64,000 bases of DNA from contig NZ_RKQL01000002.1 in the NCBI RefSeq assembly GCF_003843835.1, positions 1-64,000 on the forward strand. Reading direction: 5' to 3'. The notes beneath the pieces are model-generated. The model saw only the letters and a program-made list of their open reading frames with translations. It had not been told where the DNA came from and searched no databases. The translations under genes and the position numbers were made by a program. The stretch is from Tibeticola sediminis (lineage in GTDB: Bacteria; Pseudomonadota; Gammaproteobacteria; Burkholderiales; Burkholderiaceae_C). This document shows, one piece after another, positions 36,158-44,839 of this stretch (position 1 is the first letter of the stretch; every line of letters starts with the position of its first letter).

Positions 36158-36910
36158 TCAGGCGAGCGCGCTTCCAACCTTGAGGCTGTCGAACCAGTCG
36201 ATAAAGCGCTGCACGTTGGCGCCGGTGTAGATCGCGCCGTGTTGCGGGCACAGGAAGTCGATGTCGAGCTTCGAGACGCGCTCGCACCAGGCGCGCTTGG
36301 CCTCGTTGCTCGGCATCCAGCGCTTGTGGAAATACTCCGCGTGCTTGATGTGCCGGTCGAAGGCTTCGGGTCTTTCCAGGTTGCGGCGGTCCACGAAGGC
36401 CGCATGGCCGCTCGGCAGCAAGGCCGCGCCCACGTCGCCCGAGAACAAGACCTTGGCCCAGGGGTCGTAGAGGTGGAAGTTGGCCGAGGAATGCAGGTAG
36501 TGCGCCGGGATCAATTGCATACGGGCCGATCCCAAGACCAGCTCGCCACCTTCGTCGGGGATGCCGGAAATCTTCGCGTCGAGAGCGCCGTAGTGCCGAA
36601 TGAAGCCCACCCAAAGCTCGGAGACATGCCAATGGATGTCGGGGTTGACGGCATTCCACAGCGGCAGGCTTGACGCAATATCGGGGTCTTGATGGCTCAC
36701 GAAGGCGGTTTCGATGCTCGACGGTGGCAAGACGTCCACGAGCGCCGAGAACACCTGCGGGAACACCTCGAAGCCGCCCGGATCGCACAGCAGCGTGTGG
36801 CCGTCGACGCGGCAGGCATAGACGTTCGAGTCGATCACGCGCGACTCTTGTTGGTCATACACGATGAACCATTCGCGGCCGGCTTCGGCGTAAAAATTTT
36901 CGGCTTTCAT
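36158..36910 (-). CDS. Metallo-beta-lactamase-fold ODP-like diiron protein
   Basis: 250 residues equal to the diiron domain of flavodiiron proteins without the flavodoxin domain. Candidate metal ligands: SHQDPD (replacing H-x-E-x-D-H, with Glu changed to Asp and the last His lost), PAHYLHS, LFSGDVG and CPQHGAIY. Stand-alone relatives known as ODP work as oxygen-binding sensors that signal to CheA in spirochaetes. Here it is inside a chemotaxis operon next to transmembrane-free receptors, which supports an oxygen-sensing role; enzymatic oxygen or NO reduction is the alternative. Confidence 0.75.
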   Translation of the reverse strand: MKAENFYAEAGREWFIVYDQQESRVIDSNVYACRVDGHTLLCDPGGFEVFPQVFSALVDVLPPSSIETAFVSHQDPDIASSLPLWNAVNPDIHWHVSELWVGFIRHYGALDAKISGIPDEGGELVLGSARMQLIPAHYLHSSANFHLYDPWAKVLFSGDVGAALLPSGHAAFVDRRNLERPEAFDRHIKHAEYFHKRWMPSNEAKRAWCERVSKLDIDFLCPQHGAIYTGANVQRFIDWFDSLKVGSALA

Positions 36911-36951
36911 GGGGCTGGTCCGATCAAAGTGAAAGAAGAGGGCGGGGCGTG

Positions 36952-37566
36952 TCAGTGGACGGCACGGTCGATTTGCTCGCGGTAGGCACGCAGCAACTCG
37001 CGCACCTGAATCACCGCTTTGTCCATGTCCATCGACACCTGCTGCAACGCCGCCTGCGCACTGCCTTTGAGCGCGGCTTCGATGCGCCCGTTGACGACGA
37101 CATATTCGAGTTCGGCCACGACGGCCTCGAAGCGCCCCAGGGCCTGATGCAGCCGGCTGGCCGAGCGGCGGCTTTGCTCATCGTGGCTCGCCATTTGCTC
37201 GTGCCGCATCGAGGCCAGCAGCCCCAGCCGCGGTGCCGCTGCACGGACGTTTTCGGGCAGACGCTCGAGCAGCGTCAGCCGCTGGCTCGCCCTCAGGGTT
37301 TCCATGAACCCGAGCATCAAAGGGTGGATGGCTTGCTGCACTTCATGCGCGACTGCCTGCAGCTGCTGCGCGCCCTCGCGGAACGACTGGGCGACCACGC
37401 CGTAGCCGGCAAGGTCCTTGCCGTGGCGTTTGACCAGCACCTGCGCGTTGAGCGCCTTGCGGTCGATCTCGCGCAGACGGCGCTGCAGTTGGCCTTGAAA
37501 TGCAAAAGTGGCATCGGCGACGCTGACGAAGCGACGTCTTTGCTCGTCGAAAGCGTTGAGATTCAT
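36952..37566 (-). CDS. Helical protein of unknown function in the chemotaxis operon
   Basis: 204 residues, almost fully alpha-helical and rich in Gln, Arg, Glu and Ala, with no signal peptide or membrane segment. It has heptad-like stretches (FQGQLQRRLREIDRKALNAQVLVKRHGKDLAGYGVVAQSFREGAQQLQAVAHEVQQ and the C-terminal QVSMDMDKAVIQVRELLRAYREQIDRAV). The phrase KALNAQVLVKRHGKDLAGYGVVAQSFREGAQQL is faintly like the NLLALNAxIEAARxGxxGxGFxVVAxEVR receptor tip, so it may be a degenerate receptor-like helical bundle. Not identified. Lies between cheA and the ODP gene. Confidence 0.6.
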   Translation of the reverse strand: MNLNAFDEQRRRFVSVADATFAFQGQLQRRLREIDRKALNAQVLVKRHGKDLAGYGVVAQSFREGAQQLQAVAHEVQQAIHPLMLGFMETLRASQRLTLLERLPENVRAAAPRLGLLASMRHEQMASHDEQSRRSASRLHQALGRFEAVVAELEYVVVNGRIEAALKGSAQAALQQVSMDMDKAVIQVRELLRAYREQIDRAVH

Positions 37567-37582
37567 GGGCAGAGTCTCCAAT

Positions 37583-39472
37583 TCAGGCGGCTTGGGTGAG
37601 CCGCATCGAGCGCGTGAGGGCCTGGATGTCGACGATCAGCACCACATCTCCCTTGCCGGAAATCGTCGCGCCCTGATACCAGCTCGATTGCGCGGAAATG
37701 TCGAGCGGCTTGACGACCGAGTCTTCGGTGCCCACGGCCTCGGACACGACGAGCAGGCCCTGCTCGGTCAGAATGCCTTCGCAGGGGTCGCGGCCAAGTC
37801 GCAAGGGCCGGCCTTGAAGCTGCTCGCCCAGGTCGATGTAGGGCACGATGCGGTTGTCGCCCACATGGGCCATCAGCCGCCCCGAAATGCTGTGGATGTG
37901 CTTGGGGTCGATCTCCATCAGGTTGTCGACGACCGAAACCGGCAGCGCATAGGTTTCGCGGCGCAGCTTGAAATAGAGCACCGGCAAGACCGCCAGCGTC
38001 AAGGGCAGTTCCAGAAGCAAGGTCGTACCCTGATTGATGCGCGTGAGGATTTCGACCCGCCCGCGCAAGCCTTGGACGGCAGAGCGCACCACGTCCATGC
38101 CCACGCCGCGGCCCGAAAGTTCGCTGACCTGCTCCTTGGTCGAGAAACCGGGCAGGAAAATCAGGTCGAGCATCTCGCGCTCGTTCAGCCGGGCGGCATC
38201 GGCCTCCTGGATCAGGCCCTTGGCCACCGCGGACTGGGCGATCTTTTGTGGGTTCATGCCGCGCCCGTCGTCGCGGATGCGGATCTGCACCTTGTCGCCC
38301 AGATGAATCGCGGCGACTTCGAGCACGCCTTCTTCGGGCTTGGCGACCGCGAGCCGCTCGGCAGGCGTTTCGAGCCCATGATCGAGCGCATTGCGCACCA
38401 AGTGGATGAGCGGCCCGGAAAGCGCGTCGATCACCGTCTTGTCGATTTCCACGTCCTCGCCGATGAGCTCGAGCCGAACCTTCTTGCCCAGGCTCCGGCT
38501 GGCGTCCCGTACGACCCGCGGCAGGCTCTGGAACAAGCGCTTGCAGGGCTGCATGCGCAGCCGCATGACCGTGTTTTGCAGGTCATTGACCGCAAGGTCC
38601 GTCTCACGCACGAGCCGCACGAGCGACTCGTCTTCCTGCCCCAGCCGCGCGACGGCCGCCGAGAGCCGGTTGCGCAGCAACACCAGCTCGCCCACCTGGT
38701 TCATCGCTTGATCGAGCCGCGACGAATCGACCCGGATCGTGGTGTCTTCGCGCGCGGCGGTTTCGCTCGCGGTCACGGGCGCTGCGGGGGCAGGCGCGGC
38801 AGCGCTCACCGGTGTGGCCGCGCCTGGGCTCGGCGGGTGCAGCGGCTCGACCACGCCGGGCGCTCGGCCTTTGCCAAATACCTGGTCCAGGGTTTGGTTG
38901 AACAGCGCTTCGAGGTCCTCTTCGCCAGAGGCCTCCGCCGCGGAAGCGCCCGCGTTCGGCGCAGCTCGCTCGGCCATCTGGGTGACATAGACGCCCGAGG
39001 AGCCCGATGCGTCCAAGCGTGTCTCTGCCCAGGGTTTGCTTGGCTGGGCCGGCTCGGTTGACGGTTCGGTTCCCGTCGCTGCGGGCTCGGGCCGTTCGCC
39101 TCGGGCATAGGCCTGGATCAAGTCGCCCAGCGCCTGCGGCCCCGGTTGCGGGTTCTCGCCCTTGGCCATTTCGTCGAGCATGCGCTCGATCACATCGCTC
39201 GCACGCAGGATGGCGTCGATCATGCCGCTGTCGGCGCTGAGCTGGTGGCTGCGCAGCTTGTCGAGCAGGTCTTCGAGGTGGTGACACCAGTCGACCATGT
39301 TTTGCGCTTCCAGAAAGCCAGCCCCGCCTTTGAGTGTGTGGAAGGCCCGAAAGATCGCGCCCAGCGTGGCCGCATCGGTGGGGTTGGCTTCGAGGCGCAG
39401 CAGCTGTTGTTGCGCCTCGGCCAGCAGTTCGCGGGATTCGGCGAGAAATTCTTGCAGGATGTCGTTGTCCAT
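37583..39472 (-). CDS. cheA: Chemotaxis histidine kinase CheA
   Basis: 629-residue kinase that phosphorylates CheY. P1/HPt domain at the start with the phosphorylated His in FRAFHTLKGGAGFLE, a long Pro/Ala/Glu linker (about 130-265) without an evident P2 CheY-binding fold, dimerisation helices (MNQVGELVLLRNRLSAAVARL), the ATPase with LVRNALDHGLETP (N box), RDDGRGMNP (G1) and GRGVGMDVV (G2), and a C-terminal CheW-like P5 domain ending TRSMRLTQAA. ATG 39472 begins directly at the HPt domain. CheZ lies just upstream in the operon. Confidence 0.96.
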   Translation of the reverse strand: MDNDILQEFLAESRELLAEAQQQLLRLEANPTDAATLGAIFRAFHTLKGGAGFLEAQNMVDWCHHLEDLLDKLRSHQLSADSGMIDAILRASDVIERMLDEMAKGENPQPGPQALGDLIQAYARGERPEPAATGTEPSTEPAQPSKPWAETRLDASGSSGVYVTQMAERAAPNAGASAAEASGEEDLEALFNQTLDQVFGKGRAPGVVEPLHPPSPGAATPVSAAAPAPAAPVTASETAAREDTTIRVDSSRLDQAMNQVGELVLLRNRLSAAVARLGQEDESLVRLVRETDLAVNDLQNTVMRLRMQPCKRLFQSLPRVVRDASRSLGKKVRLELIGEDVEIDKTVIDALSGPLIHLVRNALDHGLETPAERLAVAKPEEGVLEVAAIHLGDKVQIRIRDDGRGMNPQKIAQSAVAKGLIQEADAARLNEREMLDLIFLPGFSTKEQVSELSGRGVGMDVVRSAVQGLRGRVEILTRINQGTTLLLELPLTLAVLPVLYFKLRRETYALPVSVVDNLMEIDPKHIHSISGRLMAHVGDNRIVPYIDLGEQLQGRPLRLGRDPCEGILTEQGLLVVSEAVGTEDSVVKPLDISAQSSWYQGATISGKGDVVLIVDIQALTRSMRLTQAA

Positions 39473-39494
39473 GGCGCGGCTACTCCTGGGGTCT

Positions 39495-39995
39495 TCAGAT
39501 GCCGAGCTGGGCGAGCAGGTCGTCGACGTTACCCTGGTCGAGCCGCTCGCCGGTGAAGGTGTCTTCGTCAGCGGTGACGGCCGCGGCTGGAGCCAGGGCG
39601 CCAAGTTCATGAAGCGCATCCTGGATGCGTTGCTCCACCGCTTGCAGCAGCGTGATCGTCTTCTTGAGCCGTTGGCCGGCCAGATCTTGGCCCTGCTGGC
39701 TGGTGAGGATGGTCTGCAGACACTCGTCGAGCCGATCGAGGCGCGCATCGATGAAGCCGCCGTTGGTGGCGCGGATCGCACGCACTTCGGCCTGCGCAGC
39801 CTCGACGGCTTCGAGCGTGGCCATGGCCTGTTGTTCGCTCAGCCGCAGGGCTTCCTCGAGCGGGTGGCTTGCGCCGGGAATGTCCCGGGCGATGCCCATG
39901 ATGCGGTGCACGCCTTCGGCGAGCAGGGCGTCGGCCTCGCGCAGCTTGGCTAAGGCTTCGATCGTGGTGTGGGAGTCGTTAGCAGGGCTGGTCAT
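39495..39995 (-). CDS. cheZ: CheY-P phosphatase CheZ
   Basis: 166-residue helical protein that dephosphorylates CheY-P. The catalytic region is SQQGQDLAGQRLKKTITLLQAVEQRI, containing the Gln-Asp-Leu-x-Gly-Gln motif with the active Gln, and the C-terminal peptide GNVDDLLAQLGI matches the CheY-binding tail of CheZ. It is shorter than the 214 residues of E. coli CheZ, mostly in the hairpin. Located between cheY and cheA. Confidence 0.92.
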   Translation of the reverse strand: MTSPANDSHTTIEALAKLREADALLAEGVHRIMGIARDIPGASHPLEEALRLSEQQAMATLEAVEAAQAEVRAIRATNGGFIDARLDRLDECLQTILTSQQGQDLAGQRLKKTITLLQAVEQRIQDALHELGALAPAAAVTADEDTFTGERLDQGNVDDLLAQLGI

Positions 39996-40004
39996 GATGG
40001 CGAA

Positions 40005-40406
40005 TTACTCGGAGGCAGGCTTTTTGCCCAGGCGTTCGAGGATGCCCTCGATCTTGGTTTTGAGGACGTCGGCCGGGAAGGGTTTGACGATGTAACCATT
40101 GACGCCCGCCTGTGCTGCGGCCAGGATGTTTTCCTTCTTGGCCTCCGCGGTCACCATCAACACCGGCAAAGAGCGGATGGCGGGGTCTTCGGACGCGCGG
40201 ATGGCCTTGAGCAGGTCGATGCCCTGCATGTTGGGCATGTTCCAGTCGGTCACCACGAACTCGATGCCACCTTGCTGGATGCGTTTGAGAGCCTGGACGC
40301 CATCTTCGGCTTCGTCGATCGTTCCCGTGACGTAGCCGGTCTGCATCAACAGCCCTTTGACGATGCGGCGCATCGTCGGAAAGTCGTCGACGACGAGGAA
40401 TTTCAA
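40005..40406 (-). CDS. cheY: Chemotaxis response regulator CheY
   Basis: 133-residue single receiver that, phosphorylated, binds the flagellar switch. Acidic pocket in [18 protein letters not shown], phospho-acceptor Asp in [17 protein letters not shown], Thr in [13 protein letters not shown] and Lys in GYIVKPF. The start is a TTG: the sequence before it has AGGAG seven bases upstream, and the protein then begins exactly as other CheY proteins (KFLVVDD). First gene of the minus-strand chemotaxis operon, divergent from motA. Confidence 0.95.
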   Translation of the reverse strand: MKFLVVDDFPTMRRIVKGLLMQTGYVTGTIDEAEDGVQALKRIQQGGIEFVVTDWNMPNMQGIDLLKAIRASEDPAIRSLPVLMVTAEAKKENILAAAQAGVNGYIVKPFPADVLKTKIEGILERLGKKPASE

Positions 40407-40507
40407 GGGGTACTCCTGGGATTCAGTTTGAGGTTTGCGTGGACAGAACCATCGCCGATGCCCTGCTAACGGCACGTTTGGATACGACTTTATGGTCCGG
40501 AAAGAAA

Positions 40508-40534
40508 TTATCGGGGGCGGGGTGGATCGGTTAC
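40508..40534 (-). promoter_or_regulatory. Possible sigma-28 promoter of the cheY operon
   Basis: On the minus strand CCCGATAA (complement of 40508-40515) is one base from the sigma-28 -10 consensus GCCGATAA; GTAA lies 15 bases upstream where TAAA is expected. It sits about 100 bases before cheY in the cheY-motA gap. The -35 match is poor. Confidence 0.3.
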
Positions 40535-40577
40535 GATTGTTGCGATCGCGTCTATCCGCGCCCTCGCACGACCCTCC

Positions 40578-41438
40578 ATGTTTCTGTTCATCGGCTACGT
40601 CATCACTTTGGCTGCCTTTCTGGGCGGTTTCGCAGCCTCCGGCGGGCATTTGCATTCCCTGTTCCAGCCGTTCGAGCTGGTGATGATTGGGGGTGGCGCG
40701 CTCGGAGCCTTCTTTGGAGCAACCTTCCCCAAGTCGTTCAAGGCCACGCTCAAGGCCTTGCCGACGGCGTTCAAGAGAGAGACCTACAGCAAGCAGCAGT
40801 ACATGGAACTGCTCACGCTGCTCAACGACCTGTTCACCCGCATGCGCCAAAACGGCTTGATGTCGATCGAGGCCGACGTCGAGGACCCGCACGCCAGCGA
40901 AGTGTTCAAGAAGTACCCCGGCATCCTGAAGGATCACCATGTCATCGAGTTCATCACCGACTACCTGCGTTTGATGATCGGCGGGAATCTGGGCGTGATG
41001 GAAATGGAAAACCTCATGGACGTCGAGATCGAGACGCACCACCATGAGACCCAGATGCCCATCCATGCGGTCAGCCGCCTTGCCGACAGCATGCCGGCCT
41101 TCGGTATCGTGGCGGCGGTGTTGGGTGTGGTGCACACCATGGCTTCGGTGGATCAGCCGCCCGCGGTCCTTGGCGAGCTGGTCGGCGCGGCGCTCGTGGG
41201 AACGATGTTGGGTATCTTGATCGGCTACGGATTCATCGCGCCGATTGCCACCCGCATGGAAGACCGGGCCGAGGAAGGAACCAAGATGTACCAAAGCATC
41301 AAGGTGGCACTGCTCGCGACCATGAACGCCTACCCGCCCCAAATTGCCGTGGAATTCGCCCGAAAAGTGCTCTACAGCACGGAACGCCCGAGCTTTGCAG
41401 AGCTGGAATCGCATCTGCGCAGCGCCAAAGGGAAGTGA
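40578..41438 (+). CDS. motA: Flagellar motor stator protein MotA
   Basis: 286-residue four-helix stator subunit forming the proton channel with MotB. N-terminal helices [20 protein letters not shown] and [19 protein letters not shown]; the cytoplasmic loop (about 60-190) with charged FliG-contacting residues; the last helices contain [54 protein letters not shown], with the conserved channel prolines. Three bases separate it from motB. Confidence 0.97.
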   Translation: MFLFIGYVITLAAFLGGFAASGGHLHSLFQPFELVMIGGGALGAFFGATFPKSFKATLKALPTAFKRETYSKQQYMELLTLLNDLFTRMRQNGLMSIEADVEDPHASEVFKKYPGILKDHHVIEFITDYLRLMIGGNLGVMEMENLMDVEIETHHHETQMPIHAVSRLADSMPAFGIVAAVLGVVHTMASVDQPPAVLGELVGAALVGTMLGILIGYGFIAPIATRMEDRAEEGTKMYQSIKVALLATMNAYPPQIAVEFARKVLYSTERPSFAELESHLRSAKGK

Positions 41439-41441
41439 CGC

Positions 41442-42440
41442 ATGGCCGAGCCGAACAAACCGCAGCCGATCGTCGTCAAGCGCATCAAAAAGGTCGCTGG
41501 CGGACACCACGGAGGCGCCTGGAAGATCGCCTATGCCGACTTCGTGACGGCGATGATGGCCTTCTTCCTGCTGATGTGGCTGCTGGGTTCGACCACCAAG
41601 GCGCAGTTGCAGGGCATCGCTGAATATTTTCAGAACCCGATGAAGGTCTCGATGGAGGGCGGGTCCGGCGCGGGCTCGGCGATGTCGGTCTTGCAAGCCG
41701 GCGGCACCGACCTCACGCGGACCACTGGGCAGGTGCGCGATGGCAGCACGCCCGGGAAAGAAGTCAAACCGAACGCGACGACGGTGGTCGCTATCCGCGA
41801 GGCGGAAATCGACAAGGCCAACCTCCAGGCGCTCAAGGCTGCACTCGAAGCCCAGATCGACGCCAACCCGCAGCTGGCCGCGTTCAAGTCGCAGTTGATG
41901 ATCGACATCACGCGCGAGGGTTTGCGCATTCAAGTGGTCGACAACGACAAGCGGCCCATGTTCGCCCTCGGGGGCGCACAGCTCGAGGGTTATGCGCGCA
42001 CGATCTTCCAGGAGATCGCGCCCACGCTCAACCGGCTGCCGAACAAGATCAGCATCACGGGTCATACCGACGCCCTGATGTATCAGAACCAAGGCAAGGG
42101 CTACAGCAATTACAACCTTTCCGCCGATCGGGCCAACGCCGTACGCCAGGTGCTGGTGCAGTCTGGCCTCGAAGAGCAAAAGGTGCTGCGCGTGGTTGGG
42201 ATGGGGTCGGCCGCGCCGTTCGATCCCAGCGACCCGAAGTCGCCGTTGAATCGGCGTGTGAGCATCGTGGTCTTGACGCAGGAAGCCGCCAAGCGCATCC
42301 TTGCCAACCAAGCCTTGGAGCAGGTCGCCACCGATGCCGAAGAGGCCAAGGGGCAAATCGATGCCGGGCCCGGCGTGAGTGCTGGGGCAGCGTCGGCGCC
42401 GGTGGCCAGCCAGCCGGCGCAGGCCGCGGCCAGTCGGTGA
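41442..42440 (+). CDS. motB: Flagellar motor stator protein MotB
   Basis: 332-residue partner of MotA that anchors the stator to peptidoglycan. One transmembrane helix with the proton-binding Asp in [23 protein letters not shown], a plug/linker region, and an OmpA-type peptidoglycan-binding domain (about 150-280) with [41 protein letters not shown] and [25 protein letters not shown]. The C-terminus is Ala-rich. Confidence 0.97.
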   Translation: MAEPNKPQPIVVKRIKKVAGGHHGGAWKIAYADFVTAMMAFFLLMWLLGSTTKAQLQGIAEYFQNPMKVSMEGGSGAGSAMSVLQAGGTDLTRTTGQVRDGSTPGKEVKPNATTVVAIREAEIDKANLQALKAALEAQIDANPQLAAFKSQLMIDITREGLRIQVVDNDKRPMFALGGAQLEGYARTIFQEIAPTLNRLPNKISITGHTDALMYQNQGKGYSNYNLSADRANAVRQVLVQSGLEEQKVLRVVGMGSAAPFDPSDPKSPLNRRVSIVVLTQEAAKRILANQALEQVATDAEEAKGQIDAGPGVSAGAASAPVASQPAQAAASR

Positions 42441-42454
42441 TTCCGGGCTTGCCC

Positions 42455-42481
42455 TCAAGTTTTTCGAGTTGGTGTCGTTAA
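42455..42481 (+). promoter_or_regulatory. Sigma-28 (FliA) promoter of flgM
   Basis: TCAAGTTT (42455-42462) and GTCGTTAA (42474-42481) are separated by exactly 11 bases. They match the sigma-28 consensus TAAAGTTT-N11-GCCGATAA in 7 of 8 and 6 of 8 positions. It ends 50 bases before flgM, a gene classically under FliA control. Confidence 0.7.
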
Positions 42482-42510
42482 CCCCGCTACGAGATCTGGA
42501 AACCGTCTGG

Positions 42511-42534
42511 ATGAACTTTTCGAGTACGCGATGA
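42511..42534 (+). other. Seven-codon upstream frame overlapping the flgM start
   Basis: ATG at 42511 opens a frame MNFSSTR ending in TGA at 42532-42534, which overlaps the flgM ATG (42531) as ATGA. The short frame has GGAAA upstream, while the flgM ATG itself has only a weak site. This could couple translation of flgM to the small frame, or be coincidence. Confidence 0.25.
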
Positions 42535-42854
42535 ATCCGATCCAAAACGCATTGGCAAGCATGATCAGCAGCGGTTCGGCGCAAAGCGTCGCTGCGGCTC
42601 AGGCTGGACGCGCGCCGGCGGTGGAAGCGCGACCGAAGCCGAGTTCGCCCGGCCAGGAACGGGTGACGATCTCCGATGCGGCCCGGCGACTCCAGGCCGG
42701 GGTCGCGGCAGATGACCCGAACCGTGCGGAGCGTCTGGGCCAGCTACGGGCACTGGTGGCGGCGGGACAGTATCCGGCTGATCCGAAAGCCATCGCTCAA
42801 GGCTTGCTGCGCGACAGCCGCGAAGTGCTCGCGGCGGTTCGTCCCGTCGCGTGA
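42531..42854 (+). CDS. flgM: Anti-sigma-28 factor FlgM
   Basis: 107-residue protein that binds FliA and is exported through the completed hook. Composition is typical: a disordered N-terminus ([16 protein letters not shown]), [13 protein letters not shown], and the sigma-binding C-terminal helices [37 protein letters not shown], matching the family pattern I/L-R-x-A-I-A-x-G-x-Y-x-x-D-x-x-x-I-A. A sigma-28 promoter precedes it and flgN follows. Confidence 0.9.
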   Translation: MNPIQNALASMISSGSAQSVAAAQAGRAPAVEARPKPSSPGQERVTISDAARRLQAGVAADDPNRAERLGQLRALVAAGQYPADPKAIAQGLLRDSREVLAAVRPVA

Positions 42855-42891
42855 CGCCGCTCGGTGCGGGCTCGAACGATCTTCGTCCCCT

Positions 42892-43275
42892 GTGAGCGTA
42901 AGCCCCGAACTCAATCGCGAACCGTCGTCGGTTCTGGCGCGGCTGCGCGCGGTGTTGGAGGCTGAGCATGCGGCACTCATCGGAGGGGATGCCGATGCCA
43001 TCGAACGCCTGGCGGCGGAAAAGCTCGCTGCCTGTCGGGCGCTCGAGGCGCTGCTGTCGGTCGGTGACCTGACGCCGCCGCTCAAGGAAGAACTCCGCCG
43101 CCTCGGAGAAACCAACCGCGCCAACGGCGCACTCGTCGGCGCCTTGCTCCAAAACGCCGAAGCCATGTTGTCTGCCCTGGGCGGCGCCGCCGGTGGTTCC
43201 TCGGCATCGGTGTATCGGGGGGACGGTCAGGCGGCCGCATCTTTGTCCACCGGGCGGCCCCTTGGAAAAGCGTGA
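42892..43275 (+). CDS. flgN: Flagellar export chaperone FlgN
   Basis: 127-residue helical chaperone for the hook-filament junction proteins FlgK and FlgL (encoded at 52316 and 51042). Shows the FlgN helical pattern: LARLRAVLEAEHAALIGGDADAIERLAAEKLAACRALEALL and LRRLGETNRANGALVGALLQNAEAMLSAL. GTG at 42892 is chosen as start because it opens right at the conserved helices and lies 37 bases after flgM; an upstream frame would overlap flgM. Confidence 0.85.
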   Translation: MSVSPELNREPSSVLARLRAVLEAEHAALIGGDADAIERLAAEKLAACRALEALLSVGDLTPPLKEELRRLGETNRANGALVGALLQNAEAMLSALGGAAGGSSASVYRGDGQAAASLSTGRPLGKA

Positions 43276-43281
43276 ACCCGG

Positions 43282-43560
43282 ATGTTGATCCTCAGCCGCA
43301 GCAAAGGCGAAGCGATACGCATCGGTTCGGAGGTCCGCATCGTGGTGCTGCACGTCGGCGGTGGTCGGGTGCGATTGGGCATCGAGGGGCCACGCGAACT
43401 GTGCATTCTTCGTGAAGAGCTCTACACCGAGGTGGTAGACCTCAATCGGGCCGCGTCGCTGGCGCCGCAGAGTCCCGGTGCGCTCGATGCCTTCCTGAAA
43501 ACGCAGGGATGTCCCGCGGCCGATGCGACAGACGTGCCACAGGAGGGACCGCATGCTTGA
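43282..43560 (+). CDS. csrA: Carbon storage regulator CsrA
   Basis: RNA-binding translational regulator, here in the flagellar checkpoint with FliW. The N-terminal 55 residues keep the family core: MLILSRSKGEAIRIG (Leu4 and Arg6 of the RNA site), VRLGIEGPRELCILREELY (Arg44 equivalent). It is 92 residues, about 30 longer than enterobacterial CsrA, with an extra Ala/Pro-rich C-terminus as seen in FliW-regulated CsrA proteins, whose C-terminal extension contacts FliW. It overlaps fliW by eight bases. Confidence 0.93.
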   Translation: MLILSRSKGEAIRIGSEVRIVVLHVGGGRVRLGIEGPRELCILREELYTEVVDLNRAASLAPQSPGALDAFLKTQGCPAADATDVPQEGPHA

Positions 43561-44074
43561 GGCGGATGCATCGGCGATCGAGCCTGGCGTGTACGAGTTG
43601 AGCACCCGTTTCGGTCGCCTCACTGTACCGGCCCGGTTGGGATGGCGGTGCGAGCCGCCCTTGCCGGGTTTCGACGGACTGCACCAATACTTGGTTCTGA
43701 GTTGCGAGGGACAAGAGCCGTTTCTTTGGCTGCAGTCGGTGGAAAGCCCGGAGCTCGCGTTTTTGATCGCACCCGCAGAGGCGTTTGGGCTGCGCTACCG
43801 AGGGGGCATCGACGCGGAGGAGTCAGGGATGCCGGGCCCTTACGTGCTCGTCATCCTTCCGCGGCCTGGCGGCTCGGCTTCGATCGGCTGTCACCGGTGG
43901 GCGCCGCTGATGTTTGACCCGAGCACGCGCAGCTTTCATCAAAGAGTGTTCGAGCCCGACGAGGTCGAGGGAGCAGGAATTTGGTGCGGTTTGTCACCGC
44001 AGCGGCAGTCTGAGCTGCGGCGCGCTTGGGCTGGGGCGTTGTTGGACGTTCCGTCCCGAATTTCCGGTCAGTAG
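43553..44074 (+). CDS. fliW: Flagellar assembly factor FliW
   Basis: 173-residue cytoplasmic protein that binds either flagellin or CsrA; when flagellin is exported, free FliW sequesters CsrA and so permits flagellin translation. Family motifs: STRFGRLTVPARLGWRCEPPLPGFDGLHQYLVLSC, PFLWLQSVESPELAFLIAPAEAFG and MPGPYVLVILP. ATG 43553 overlaps the csrA stop. Its stop converges with ycgR, the two frames overlapping by seven bases. Confidence 0.88.
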   Translation: MLEADASAIEPGVYELSTRFGRLTVPARLGWRCEPPLPGFDGLHQYLVLSCEGQEPFLWLQSVESPELAFLIAPAEAFGLRYRGGIDAEESGMPGPYVLVILPRPGGSASIGCHRWAPLMFDPSTRSFHQRVFEPDEVEGAGIWCGLSPQRQSELRRAWAGALLDVPSRISGQ

Positions 44075-44814
44075 CGTCGTTCGCGCTCGCGGAGGGTTTC
44101 ACGGTCGCGTCGCTGCACGTAGGCCATGACCCGTTGCTCAAAATTCGGGCTCATGTTCAGGAATTCGATCCCGACTGGACGCATCGGCTGTCGGATGCGG
44201 GTGTTGCGGACGGGGCCCACGAAGCGAACGCGCGCCTCGCTGGCGAGTTCGACGCCCTCGAGTTCAAAACGCACCTGTGGGAGGTATTCGCCTTCGCTGA
44301 GGACAAAGTCCGTGGGCGAGGTCAAGAGCAGACGCATGCCGCGTCCACTGATGTCGTGGCAGGTGCCGGTTAGGTTGCGAGCGCCGCGGCGTTCGATTTC
44401 CACGCGATTGATGTCGCCCGGGTTGACCAACACCCGAAAAAAGCTGCGTCGTTGCAGGTAGTAGGTGTTTTTCGGATAGTGCACGCGCAGCGCGCCATAG
44501 CCTTCCCACATGACCCGGTCGATGACCCGAGTCTCGAATCCGACATAAACCCCTTCGGATTTGCCCAGACAAAAAAACGGGTCGCCGTGCAAGACCAACG
44601 CGTTTCCATGTTCGGGGTTGAGTTCGTCGATGAGGATCTCGCCTTTGCCTCTGTCGAGGGCGAGGATCATCGAGGTGAACTCCTCGGCACGCCCGGTGGG
44701 GATGACGGCAATGGGCTCGCGACTTTGCTGCAGGCGTCTGAGGACCACTTCCGCCTTTTGTTGGGTCGTGAGGCGGTTTTCGTCCTTGAACAGCGTGGCG
44801 GTGACTTCGCGCAT
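44068..44814 (-). CDS. ycgR: Flagellar brake protein YcgR (PilZ)
   Basis: 248-residue c-di-GMP receptor that slows the motor by contacting MotA/FliG. N-terminal YcgR domain (about 1-115, with IAVIPTGRAEEFTSMILALDRGKGEILIDEL) and a C-terminal PilZ domain with the c-di-GMP site: RRSFFR (RxxxR) and CHDISGRGMRLLL (D-x-S-x-x-G). Connects the GGDEF/EAL proteins of this window to flagellar rotation. The gene follows an EAL-HDOD gene by 25 bases. Confidence 0.94.
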   Translation of the reverse strand: MREVTATLFKDENRLTTQQKAEVVLRRLQQSREPIAVIPTGRAEEFTSMILALDRGKGEILIDELNPEHGNALVLHGDPFFCLGKSEGVYVGFETRVIDRVMWEGYGALRVHYPKNTYYLQRRSFFRVLVNPGDINRVEIERRGARNLTGTCHDISGRGMRLLLTSPTDFVLSEGEYLPQVRFELEGVELASEARVRFVGPVRNTRIRQPMRPVGIEFLNMSPNFEQRVMAYVQRRDRETLRERERRY

Positions 44815-44839
44815 GACGGTGGGGCTCGCGCTTTGTGAA

